From NCBI GenBank assembly GCA_022605405.1, contig JABYQQ010000003.1, forward strand, positions 2,604,001 to 2,668,000: 64,000 bases of DNA. Direction: 5' to 3'. Below the pieces are notes generated by a model. It was not told where the DNA came from, made no database searches, and saw only the letters and a list, made by a program, of their open reading frames with translations. Position numbers and translations under genes: made by a program. The stretch is from Earliella scabrosa. Lineage: Eukaryota > Basidiomycota > Agaricomycetes > Polyporales > Polyporaceae. Below are positions 1-9,517 of the stretch, piece after piece. The first letter of the stretch is position 1; each line of letters starts with the position of its first letter.

Positions 1-121
1 TAGTGTTCGGGCGTGAGCGCCCTCACACGCGCCAAAGCACAGCCCGCTCGGGGAGCACCTCGAGCTTCTTTGTGGGCGCAACCGAAGAAGACCTGTCAAA
101 ATCGCGTGTCAAGTCGCCGGA

Positions 122-3100
122 ATGTCCAGACGTACCAAACGGGTCCGAGTTCTCGAGGCAGATCCCTCCGCCACGGAGGACTTCTACATCTCAGCTGCTT
201 CTGCTCTCCAGAACGCGTCCGCCTCTCAGTCCGAGTCCTTCCACCCCGACCCTTCCCTACAGACCGTCTCAGTCGACAGGCCCAGCGAGGACAAACGAAG
301 ACTCACCCGCGACATCTTTCCGGTCACGATTGATACCTCGTCGTCTTCGGTGGGCGGCTCCCTTGAACCGAATCCACCCTCTTCCGACCTCGACTTCCCT
401 CCGCTATCCTTTGCATCCCTACCCGACTGGGACGCCTTCTTTCGCGACGACCCCGATTTGAATGCCACAAATGCTGAAGCGAGCGCTGCGGTGGAGGAGC
501 ATGCGAGGAGGTATATCAACTCGGTGAGTAGCGTTGATTTTGTATGTAGAGACAACACTTACATTTATCGTGTCGATCACTTGACGGTGCTCTGTAGGAT
601 GCGCCCATGAAGACGTGGATCCCAGAGAGGGACGCATACCTTCAAGAACTTCTCCGTAGGGAAGGGCGGGGAGATTTCATTGCTGAGGAATGCAGGAACT
701 GTCCGTACTCTCCATCGGGGAAGGCGGTCTTCCGATGCCTGGATTGCAGCCCCGGTCCCTTGCGCTGCGCTGCGTGCTTGTGCGCTCACCATGCAGGCCT
801 TCCGTACCATCGTGTATTGGTACGTTACTCTGCCGTTCATGCGCGCATACTGCATAACTGACCCGTGCACATTCGCTCGGAAAACAGCGGTGGACAGGGC
901 GCGCGTTCGAGTCGAGCTCCCTTTACGACGCGGGACACTCTATTCAACTAGGTCATACGGACGGCTCGCTATGTTCAAATCCCATCCCCGCGCGCAAGGA
1001 CTTCTGTGCGATTGACGTCAACGGACGCCACAACTTGCGTGTGAGCTTCTGTGGTTGCGACCGCGCAGCTCAAGCCGGCAACCTTGTACAGCAGCTCCTC
1101 CGGTTCGACCTCTACCCGGCTACCCAGATCGAACCCAACACCGCGTTCACATTCCGACTCCTCGAGCATTACCACATCCAGAGCCTACAGGGCAAGATAT
1201 CAATGTTCGACTATTACGAGTCACTGGAGCGCCTCACCGACAACACCGGCACTCAGAAGCTACAAAACCGGTATAAGGCGTTCATGCGAGTCGTCGCGCA
1301 GTGGCGACACCTCAAAATGCTCAAGCGCGGCGGCAGAGGTCATGATCCGACCGGCGTGGCTGGTACGCGACCTGGCCAGCTCGCCGTACAGTGTCCGGCC
1401 TGTCCACGGCCGCACATCAACATCCCTGAGAATTGGCATGAGATATCAGAAGACCTCCAGTAAGTCATACGAGTCGTCGACGAGCACGTCTGTCACGCTT
1501 ACCATGTTTTGCAGATACCTCTACGTCCTTAGTGTTGCCATCGACGCGTGCTTTCGCCTGAAGCGTCGGGCTGTCTCGGATGAAGACAAGGACCCTATAT
1601 TGGGTAGCGGATGGGGATATTTCGTCGAGGACACAGGATACAAGGAGATCCTGGCTCAGTACGCCGAGCAATCAGAGGTGCGCATCTCGGTTACGACTTT
1701 TGATGTTGATCGCTCATCCGACTCGCCACAACTAGATGTCCACCTGCACCGGTCTCTCAGCGATCGACCACGCTAATAGCAAGTATCACAAGGGATATGC
1801 AGCTACAGGCGTAGGTGCTGTGGTTTGTGCGCGCCATGAGTTCATGCTGGCCAATGGGGTTGGAGACACCCAAGTTGGAGAGCGGTGAGTACCTCTATGT
1901 AAGACATACACCTTCTGATCCTGACAATGCTTCTATTCAGCTATGTCAATATGGACTACATATTCGTATCCGCGATGCTCCATCACCTCGTCGTCAACAA
2001 GCTCATTACATACGACATAGCATGTCAATGGTCGAAGGGACTAGTTGAGCGCATCGCTAAGTTTCCAGCCCATATGCAAGTCGAGCTCCCTCCGGAGGCA
2101 ACCGCGTTTGGCGTTCCGAAGCTTCACTATCACAGTCACAAACGGGAGGGCCATGCCCCCTTCTCCCTCAACTATCGACTGGGTGCAGGCCGCCTGGATG
2201 GCGAGGGCATCGAGCGGCGCTGGTGGTGGATTCAACCGATCGCGAACAGCACGAAGGGTATGGGTCCGGGTCAACGGCAGAGCGTGCTGGAGGACCAATG
2301 GGGATACGCGAACTGGAGGAAATTTGTTCGTCTCGGTAAGTGCCAGAGATCGGACCGTGTTGGTGATCATGCTTGACGCTGAGTACATGGCTGTAGCTTG
2401 GACGCTCCGCGATCGACTCCGGGTCGCTGTACTTGAGTACCGCGAGCATCAAGAGCTATATCTCATGTTCACGGATTCCCTTGATCCGGTGAATGTTGCG
2501 CTCTGGACGGCGCAGATAGCAGCATGGGAGAAGGATCAGACTTTGGATGATCCTTATCTTATAACGGCCGCAGGTGTGTGTCATGAACACTCGGACTGTC
2601 ATATTCCACGCTGACCGTAAAGTCCAGGTCCAACTCAAGCGGAAATTCGTCGGGAGATTGCGGTAGAAGAGTCTGAAGCCAGCGCGAAGAAGGAGTACGT
2701 CGCTCTGCATGACATGACGCCGTCTGGCTTCATCGCCGCAGGGATTGAGATAGAGGAAGCCCAGTGAGTTGTTGTTCATTGGGTGTCGTCACTGTCTAGT
2801 CGCTGACTTACAGAACAGGCACAAACTGCGGCGAGATGCTACGACAGCCACAGCCAGCAAACTTCCAGCTCTAGTTGAGCGCAGGCACGCGCTCCGCCGT
2901 CGCATCACGAAGTATCGCGAGATGCAGGCGATCTACATGCCATCTGCCCTGCCTGTCCTTGCAGAGGATCCTGCCGCGCGACTGGACGTCGAACTCATCG
3001 AGAATGTCCGCCTCGGCCTTCCATCCGACATCTCCGACTCTCATCGCTCGGTCGTCTGTTCATCGCGCCTGCAGAACATCGAGGCTCGGTTGCGCGAGGC

Positions 3101-3887
3101 GCAGTGTCGGGACGCTCTCCAGGACGTGCGGAACAAGCTCCACTCTCTAGCGCACTTGTACAAGTACAAGAGGGTCAATGTGCGACATCAGGGGCCCAAT
3201 ACACGAGCACGAGCAGATCTAGACAAGCAGGACGAGCGCAAACTTCGAGCGGTAGAGAGATACAGGCGTGCACGCCGTGCATTCCTGGCTCTTTCTGGTC
3301 CTGGGGAATGGGAGAAGACCCTGCGCGTCCTGAACGACGACGACGTCCGACACATGACCGACGATGACCCTCACACCACTCTCATCAAGCGGAAGCGCTC
3401 CAACAAGGGACCGGCAGAAGGCCGCAGGAAGGTCTCTTGGATCTGGCAAGGCGCTGACGCTGACGGGAATGGGAGCACAACCGACTCGCTCCGTGTTGAA
3501 TGGCTGAACACGCGTGCACGGTCCATGCGTTGGGGAGAGGAGACAAAGTTGCTTCCGGAAGAGATGCGACGATCTCTTGCGACGCTTCGCCATGAGGAGA
3601 ACGTGTGGCTAGCACGCGCTGCAGAAGCGGCAACCTGCACGAACGACCCGAAGCTGCTGGAGGGTATGGTGGCGTACGCGCTCGATCAGGCCGCAATCCG
3701 TAAGGCGATGCGGGCCACTTTCCGTGCTGTCTGCCTTCCGATTGCACGGGTTGTAGCATGTGGAACGACTGCAGAATGGGATGCAGTGGAAGGTGTGATG
3801 TATGCTGACGAGGATCTGCCGGAGGAGGAGGAGGAGTATCTAGATATGGCACGCATGTGTAACGGGCTGGCGCCCGAGTCCGGCTAG
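122..3887 (+). CDS. KDZ transposase with CxC2 cysteine cluster, C-terminus replaced by LTR sequence
   Basis: Multi-exon transposase of a KDZ DNA transposon. The first exon starts at ATG 122, with a low-complexity Ser/Pro N-terminus. The second exon carries the CxC2-type Cys/His cluster (CRNC, CLDC, CAAC, HH; about 690-815). Downstream exons join cleanly: donor after 828 to acceptor before 889; donor at about 1677 to acceptor before 1735; donor at about 1892 to acceptor before 1941. They give the KDZ core with YDIACQW (about 2010-2030) and GEGIERRWWW (about 2200-2230), whose Asp and Glu fit the expected catalytic acids. The C-terminal part is helical and charged, as usual for the family. No internal stop or frameshift was found in the spliced model. 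The present stop at 3887 comes from the inserted LTR; the original reading frame continues at 6445 and stops at 6489. Exon borders are by eye. Confidence 0.85.
3853..3857. repeat. Target-site duplication, left copy (GCATG)
   Basis: The five bases before the LTR at 3858 are repeated exactly after the LTR end at 6439. A 5-bp duplication is normal for LTR-element integrases. It shows that the element inserted as a unit into the KDZ gene. Confidence 0.9.
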
Positions 3888-4065
3888 ATCTGAGCGAGAC
3901 GAGTGGATTTGAGGCGGTAAGCGAGGCTACAGAGTGCGAGACGAGAGCGAACTCGAACACCAACGCCGATACTGGCGTTGGTTCCTCGAAGAGAACCAAG
4001 ACGTATCGTAGCGCGTAACTAAAGCTATCCGAATCAGGAAGTCACGCGTAACGGGGACCGTTACA
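3858..4065 (-). repeat. LTR, left copy (208 bp)
   Basis: Identical by eye to 6232-6439. It has TG...CA ends extended to an 8-bp inverted terminus, plus internal inverted repeats: CCAACGCC/GGCGTTGG with a 6-nt loop, and GTAACGG/CCGTTAC at the very end. It supplies the premature stop codon of the KDZ gene. Confidence 0.92.
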
Positions 4066-6231
4066 CTATCTCCTCCTTCAGGGCACGACTCAACGAGTGG
4101 GCGAGGAGAGGCGTGGCCAGGGTACGTAGAGGTGGGACTAGAACAGAAGCGAACAAGGAAGCAAGGGCGAGGTGAACAAGTAGCGAGAACAAAGCTAATA
4201 ACAATAAGTAGCAGTGACAAGCAGTAACAACACGTAGTGCATGGACGTGGTACTGAAATGGGGCGATGACGAAGTACGAGCGGAGACGAGGAGCAAGGAG
4301 ACAAAAACGACGACATGGGCGTGCTACGAGGACAGGGGCACATGGCGGAATGCGAGTGGGATACGAGAGGGTACATGAGCGAGGGTACAACAAGATGCCA
4401 CACATACCAAACCTATGGACTGTGGGCGTCCAGGGAGAGCGACTCCGCAGGACCGAGAGCAAGGATGTCACCGAGGGTAGGATGTCCCCGCATGACCAAG
4501 AGACCTCAGACGGCGGCTAAGACCTCGGCCTTTGGCCAACCGGCAACGAGACGAAGGCGAGACGAGGGCAAGGGCGAGACGTGAGCACGACATGGGCGAG
4601 ACGAGGGCGATGGGATACGAGCCTCCAGCCGGTTAAGACCTCGGCCTAAACCCGGACACGAGAGGACAAGGGCGAGGACGAGATACGAGGCACTACACGG
4701 CTAAGACCGAAGCCTAAATCCGTGAGTCCAAGCGGGTATGAGGGATGCACTGGGAGACGAAATGAAGAGTCGGGTGATGTGGACGAGGGAGCGTGGTACG
4801 GGAGCGATGGCTGAACGGTGACGGGGAAGGGGGAAGGAGTCAGACATGAACCGATATGCGGTGATGAGAGAGATGTTATGGCGAGAAGGAAGCGGGAGCG
4901 TCGAGGTTCGAGGCACATCGGTGATTTGAAGGCGCAGAAACAGGGTGTGGAAACGTTGGAAAGGCCGTGAAAGAGCGTCGAAGTTGAGATTCGCAAAGGC
5001 GTAAAAATTTGAAAATTTGCGGAAATGCGAGGAGCGCCGCTCGTCCCGAGGCGGCGTCCCAAGGTGGGTGAGAGCGCGACGCCGCGTGCTTGAGCAGCGT
5101 CGCTCAGAGAGTGAGGACTCCGCTGGCTTGCGCCGCGTCGTCCTTCGTCGCGCATGTGCCGCGACGACCAAGAGAGGACCACGGAGACGGAGGGAGACCT
5201 GCGTCCTCGCGAGGTTCTCCGCATCCGCTCCGAACCTGCGCGGACGCGCCGGCTGCGCTCCGGCAGTCCTGCGTGGCCTTGTCCTGCCTACACGAGCCGT
5301 CCGGAGGGTCTCCACGGACGCTCGGCCTTCGCCCTGCTTCGTCCTCGCGTCCTTCGGGAGGCTATGCCTCTTCGTCCTCTATCTCCTCCTTTTTCCGCCG
5401 AGAGTTCACTCGACGGTGGAGAGGGAAGTCGAGGCGCTTCGAGAAAAAAAAGGACCTCGAAATCTTGTAGCTTGAGCGTGAGTATTGAGGGTGGGTGGGT
5501 GGGCGAGCATGAGCCGTGGACGTGTGAGCTGAGGCGTGGACGTGCGAGCTGAGGGGCGTTGCATGGGCGAGGGATTGGCTTGAGGGCAGGGGTCGGGGTC
5601 GGACGTCGAGGACCGAGGTGGACAGAGGGAGAGCGAGAGTGAATGGGGGGAGAGAGCGACGGACAGAGATGGGGGAAGCGAGAAAGAGGAGGGGAGGGCA
5701 ACAAAAGCGGGAGGGAACGAGCGAAGGCGAGGGAAGACTAACTTGATATCCCTATTCCTAAACTCCATCGGCGTGTCTCCAATGGCTTTGGAGCGCGTCG
5801 TGCGACGCGTGCGACCTACTACGGTGGCTCCGAGTGGACGCGGTGCGGGCGAGAGCGAGGCTCGGGGAGAAGAGGGAGTGAATTGTTTTCCTAACCAGGA
5901 CCGAGGGCGGGAGAGCCTAGGTATCCGTGAGCTTAATGACCGTCAGTTGGTACGGGGTGTCTCGCGCATCCAGAGGGCCGTGATAGACCGTGAGGGTGGA
6001 GGTATGGCGCGGGCTCCGGGGCACCGGGTGGTGGAGTAGTCTCCGTGTGGTGGAGAGGTCGTGGTCAGAGGCGGAAGGAAAGGCATGGTAGGAGCGGAGG
6101 AAGAGCGTAGACGCAATGGCAAAAGTCGAAAATTCGCAAAGGAGGGTTGTCGCCGCGAGGACGGCGGCAGACAGTGTTCGCGAGGGCCCGAGGGACTTGA
6201 CTGCTCGCTAGTTTGGTAGGAGGAACCAAAC

Positions 6232-6439
6232 TGTAACGGGCTGGCGCCCGAGTCCGGCTAGATCTGAGCGAGACGAGTGGATTTGAGGCGGTAAGCGAGG
6301 CTACAGAGTGCGAGACGAGAGCGAACTCGAACACCAACGCCGATACTGGCGTTGGTTCCTCGAAGAGAACCAAGACGTATCGTAGCGCGTAACTAAAGCT
6401 ATCCGAATCAGGAAGTCACGCGTAACGGGGACCGTTACA
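6232..6439 (-). repeat. LTR, right copy (208 bp)
   Basis: The second LTR of the nested element, same length and apparently same sequence as the left copy. LTRs are identical at insertion and diverge afterwards, so identity implies recent insertion. Confidence 0.92.
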
Positions 6440-6489
6440 GCATGTACGAACTAGATGGCGAGGATCTGGAGCGCCCGCAGTGGGCATAA
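6440..6489 (+). pseudogene. Severed C-terminal end of the KDZ transposase frame
   Basis: It starts with the right target duplication GCATG (6440-6444). In the frame that ends at 3857 the sequence continues with MYELDGEDLERPQWA and a TAA at 6487-6489. This restores an acidic tail in keeping with the preceding Glu-rich segment. It is cut from the rest of the gene by the LTR element and is not expected to be translated as part of the transposase unless the element is spliced out. Confidence 0.8.
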
Positions 6490-6745
6490 ACCCGACCATA
6501 TGGTTATGATATAAGCTTGCATGTCTACCACATTTGGATGATGAATAATAATAAGCAATTAGTCGGGGCAGCCCAAGGGAGACCGTCTATATTGGGAAGT
6601 GTGCCGGGGAAGCCGAGCTGCTCGCCTACAGCAGGTAGAAGTCCGCTCAGGGACTGTGATACATTACAGGATGTACGCCACATAATGCAAAATGGTCCAA
6701 GTCATTGTACTGTCAGTAATACATTACTGGTGCAGAAGCTGGTGA
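6490..6745. other. Presumed 3' flank of the KDZ element
   Basis: There is no coding sequence here. It contains short repeats of a TACATTAC type (about 6660 and 6720). It is probably the untranslated end of the KDZ element; the exact junction with the copia remnant at about 6745 is not defined. Confidence 0.4.
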
Positions 6746-7972
6746 ATGGATGTCAAGACCGCGTTCCTCAATGGCGATCTGGATGAGGAGATCTACATGG
6801 AACAGCCGGAAGGTTGGATCGTTCCTGGCAAGGAGGATCACGTGTGTCTGCTGAAAAAGGCAATCTACGGTCTTAAGCAGGCATCCCGTCAGTGGAACGT
6901 GAAAATCCATCAGTCGCTTATTAGCCTGGGATTCAAACGGACCTATTCCGATGCCGGGATCTACGTATATCGGCGACAAGGGGGGGATCACGTCACTATC
7001 GTCGTTCTTTATGTCGACGATCTACTTCTCCTCGGCGATCAGCCTGGCCACATACAGCACGTGAAGCGTTCGCTTTCTAAGCAGTACAAAATGACGGACT
7101 TGGGACCAGTTCAGCGATTCCTTGGTCTTCGCATCACTCGTGACCGTGCTTCGCGGATCATCGAGATTGACCAGGAAGAGTACATCCAGTCTGTTCTCGA
7201 GCGCTTTCACATGGCCGACTGTAAGCCGTCGCGTACCCCTCTCCCTGCTGGTGCTGTTCTAGAGTCATCTGAGCACACCGCCACCGATGCGTCGCGTCAG
7301 CGCTATCAGAGCTTGATTGGCAGTCTTCTGTACGCCATGCTCGGTACGCGGCCCGACATAGCCTTTGCTGTCACGCGGCTTTCGAAGTTCAATGCCAATC
7401 CCTCAGACGCGCATCTTCACTATGCCAAGTATGTCCTCCGGTATCTTCAGGGTACTAAGGCGTACCGGCTGCGCTACCAGGGAGCGTCTAATGACGGTCT
7501 GATTTCGTACTCCGATTCGGACTGGGCCGAAGACCGTGATGATCGGCATTCTACCTCTGGCTTCATCTTTCTGATGGCAGGTGCTGCTATATCGTGGGCA
7601 TCGAGGCGTCAGCCTACCATTTCGCTTTCCTCGACCGAAGCGGAGTATAAAGCGGCCTCTGACACTTGTCGTCAATTGGTGTGGCTGAGGACGTTCAGTG
7701 AAGAACTCGGCGATGACATGTCTCGACCAACTCCCATGTGTCTTGACAATCAGGGGTCTATCTTCCTGTCCGTCAATCCTGTGATCGACCGCCGGACCAA
7801 GCACATCGAGGTTAGATACCACTTCATCCGAGAGCAGGTGGAGTTGGGATCGACCGAGATCTTCTATGTAGCGACTGCGGATCAACTCGCCGACGCTCTG
7901 ACTAAGAATGTGCCTTTGGCAATTCAGTCGAAGTTCGTCCAAGAGATTGGTCTTGCTTATGTCACATCTTGA
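6746..7972 (+). CDS. Ty1/copia reverse transcriptase-RNase H, 5'-truncated
   Basis: A 408-codon open frame beginning at the conserved MDVKTAFLNG motif of copia reverse transcriptases, which includes the first catalytic Asp. An in-frame TGA lies immediately upstream. It carries the YVDD catalytic motif (about codon 92), the RT connection, and an RNase H domain with SDSDWAEDRDDRHSTSG and SSTEAEYKA. The end matches the usual copia C-terminus (KHIEVRYHFIRE; ADQLADALTK). The gag, protease, integrase and first part of RT are missing, so this is a truncated polyprotein, not a functional unit. The remaining frame is free of stops, suggesting the truncation is not very old. The 3' LTR follows 12 bp after the stop codon. 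Confidence 0.93.
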   Translation: MDVKTAFLNGDLDEEIYMEQPEGWIVPGKEDHVCLLKKAIYGLKQASRQWNVKIHQSLISLGFKRTYSDAGIYVYRRQGGDHVTIVVLYVDDLLLLGDQPGHIQHVKRSLSKQYKMTDLGPVQRFLGLRITRDRASRIIEIDQEEYIQSVLERFHMADCKPSRTPLPAGAVLESSEHTATDASRQRYQSLIGSLLYAMLGTRPDIAFAVTRLSKFNANPSDAHLHYAKYVLRYLQGTKAYRLRYQGASNDGLISYSDSDWAEDRDDRHSTSGFIFLMAGAAISWASRRQPTISLSSTEAEYKAASDTCRQLVWLRTFSEELGDDMSRPTPMCLDNQGSIFLSVNPVIDRRTKHIEVRYHFIREQVELGSTEIFYVATADQLADALTKNVPLAIQSKFVQEIGLAYVTS

Positions 7973-7983
7973 ACGAGTGGGAG

Positions 7984-8528
7984 TGTTGAACTTAGGGTTA
8001 TCCGGCACTGTCCGGACCGATATGTCCCCATATGGACTTGTGGCTATGCGTTCACATGACGCACAGCATGGGCTATGCTTCTTCGTTACTATATATAGAT
8101 AACTCTGCATCTGTACGATAGTTCTTTCTTTCCGGACTTTACCTCTACGTACCAGTGCGTTCTACGATGTTCCGGATAGTTCCAGACCTTATGTCTGACT
8201 CAGACTTGGTGCTCATCCTCGTGTCATACTGACTCATCCTCGCACCATAGCCTCGTATGCCTCTTACTCATCGTCTTGTGGCTAACATGTGACTGCTTTC
8301 TACGCTTACTCAGCTACCTTCCCTCCCTCTATATAAGCAGCTCACATTTCGCCTCTGCTCTTCAGTCGTTCGCTCACTGACTGAAGAGTAAGTCTCCTAC
8401 ATACATATGCCTTCTACTTACTTACTGACTAAGTACTTGTAGTCTCTCTCTGTTCGACTTACAGGTACTTATCTATGCAATATAGTCGTTCGCTCACTGA
8501 CTGAAGATCTCTCTCTGTTCGACTTACA
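7984..8528 (+). repeat. Ty1/copia 3' LTR (right boundary approximate)
   Basis: It begins TGTTGAAC directly after a purine-rich tract (GAGTGGGAG), exactly where the 3' LTR of a copia element is expected. The right end is set at a CA after GTTCGACTTA. The interior contains a 120-bp-spaced duplication: a 24-nt segment at 8364-8387 recurs at 8484-8507, and a 22-nt segment at 8443-8464 recurs at 8508-8529. The LTR may therefore end at 8463 or 8528. Confidence 0.65.
8330..8337 (+). promoter_or_regulatory. TATA box in the copia LTR
   Basis: TATATAAG preceded by a pyrimidine-rich stretch, inside the LTR where the retroelement promoter is expected. Start of transcription would be about 25-35 bp downstream, just before the duplicated segments. 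Confidence 0.5.
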
Positions 8529-8529
8529 G

Positions 8530-9119
8530 TCGGCTCCCAGCCTTCCAGGTCTGAAGTTCATCAAGTCGATGACATCTTCATTCATCATGATCAGTCTCTA
8601 CGATATTCTTCGTGGGTTTTCGACTGTGATCACATGTGGACGCCCTTACGATGTGGTGATCGCCGGCCATCGGATCCAGACCGAAGATTCTGGATACGCA
8701 AGTCGGGGGAGCCGAGCTGGATTTCGAAGGAAACTTTCGCAGTGTACAATAGTCAGTACAAGAGGGGGGGTTGACGATGACGCTCGGCATGGATGTCGGT
8801 ACGGTCTGAGCATGTACTGTTTCGTTGTAGTGCTAGTAAGTATTAGGTCGGTCTCGCTTGCTACTTCAGTCCTTGTGGGACACCGGCAGCAGGACTCGGA
8901 TCTGGTCGACTGCGGCCGCTCAGTGGTTTGGTGTTGGACACGTCAGTGGCACAGACTCGAACCCCCGTGGGCTACACGGGCACGCAGAATCCATCCTTGA
9001 CAGGACTTACACCGCAGGCATATGAATGCGGTCTACGCGCGCCGTCCTGCACGACAAAGCTTAATACTATTCATTAGACACCATCATATCATGGACTATC
9101 ACCCATGTGCCACCTAAGT
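8530..9119. other. Interval without recognisable gene
   Basis: An open frame of 143 codons (8569-9000, plus) resembles nothing known and lacks splice-consistent extensions. A short B-box-like sequence lies near 8945-8970 on the minus strand but does not fold as a tRNA. It could be old transposon flank. Confidence 0.4.
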
Positions 9120-9517
9120 CTAAGACGACGGCTCGCCCGCCCTAGAACGATCTGCAACTAACCGTTCAATGCGTTTGGCAAGCGACCAAGCTTCCATCCG
9201 CCGACAACGTTTCTTCTCCTTCTTGTCCAATTCGATCTTGTGAAATTGCACGCTGCACATGTTGTTAGCACTGCAGAGGAACAGAGAGAAGTTCGGGAGC
9301 GCTCACACATGATCGAGCAAGCCGCCTGCGTAGATGAACCCGTTGCTCCGCCGGGGTCTATCTGTACCCTGAGCAGACAAGAGACAAAGTGGACAGAAGT
9401 AAGGTTTGGTCGTTAAAGGCGGAGTTTGACGTATATCTCTAGGACGGGATTGTGCTCTTCCTGGGCCGCTGGTACTATAGAACAATCATTCATGTAGGCA
9501 CCCGTCATGTAGCATAC
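9120..9517 (-). other. Possible additional 3' exons downstream of the JmjC gene
   Basis: A strong donor (AAG/GTGAGT at about 9520) is followed by two stretches open in a single frame: GTDRPRRSNGFIYAGGLLDH (about 9305-9365) and a basic tail from QFHKIELDKKEKK to a TAG at 9120-9122. They agree in frame with each other and with DLYITPNYNGSK just upstream, but not with the JmjC frame. They may be an alternative C-terminus, the remains of one after a single-base shift, or a separate small gene. Confidence 0.35.

Larger units (their letters stand above)
3858..6439 (-). mobile_element. Non-autonomous LTR retroelement (LARD/TRIM-like) nested in the KDZ transposase gene
   Basis: Two 208-bp direct repeats that look identical by eye (3858-4065 and 6232-6439) begin TGTAACGG and end CCGTTACA, and flank 2,166 bp without retroviral-type coding sequence. 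The insertion is bounded by the GCATG duplication. Minus orientation is suggested because, read on that strand, a purine tract (GAAGGAGGAGATAG) directly precedes the 3' LTR, and a TGG-starting primer-site-like sequence lies a few bases after the 5' LTR. No gag, protease, RT, RNase H or integrase motif is present, so it must have been moved in trans. The internal sequence is rich in GAGACGAGGG-type repeats and holds three copies of a motif near GGCTAAGACCTCGGCCT at about 4515, 4631 and 4699. Open frames inside it overlap on both strands and resemble no protein. Confidence 0.88.
1..6745 (+). mobile_element. KDZ DNA transposon (Kyakuja-Dileera-Zisupton), left end outside window, disrupted by LTR insertion
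   Basis: The region holds a KDZ transposase gene plus about 250 bp of 3' flank. The right boundary is placed at 6745 only because copia coding sequence begins abruptly at 6746. Terminal inverted repeats could not be identified because the left end lies outside the window. KDZ elements are a known expanded class of DNA transposons in basidiomycetes. An LTR element of 2.58 kb (3858-6439) sits inside it, so it is at least one insertion older than that element. Confidence 0.6.

Noticed and set aside
4646..5768. Overlapping open frames of 120-204 codons inside the LTR element
   Set aside because: They occur on both strands in GA-rich low-complexity DNA and show no gag, protease, RT, RNase H or integrase motif.
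7403..8110. 235-codon minus-strand frame over the copia RT
   Set aside because: It is antisense to a well-supported RT-RNase H reading frame.
8941..9000. tRNA-like B-box (GGTTCGAGTC on the minus strand)
   Set aside because: T-stem does not pair and no acceptor, D-arm or anticodon arm could be fitted.
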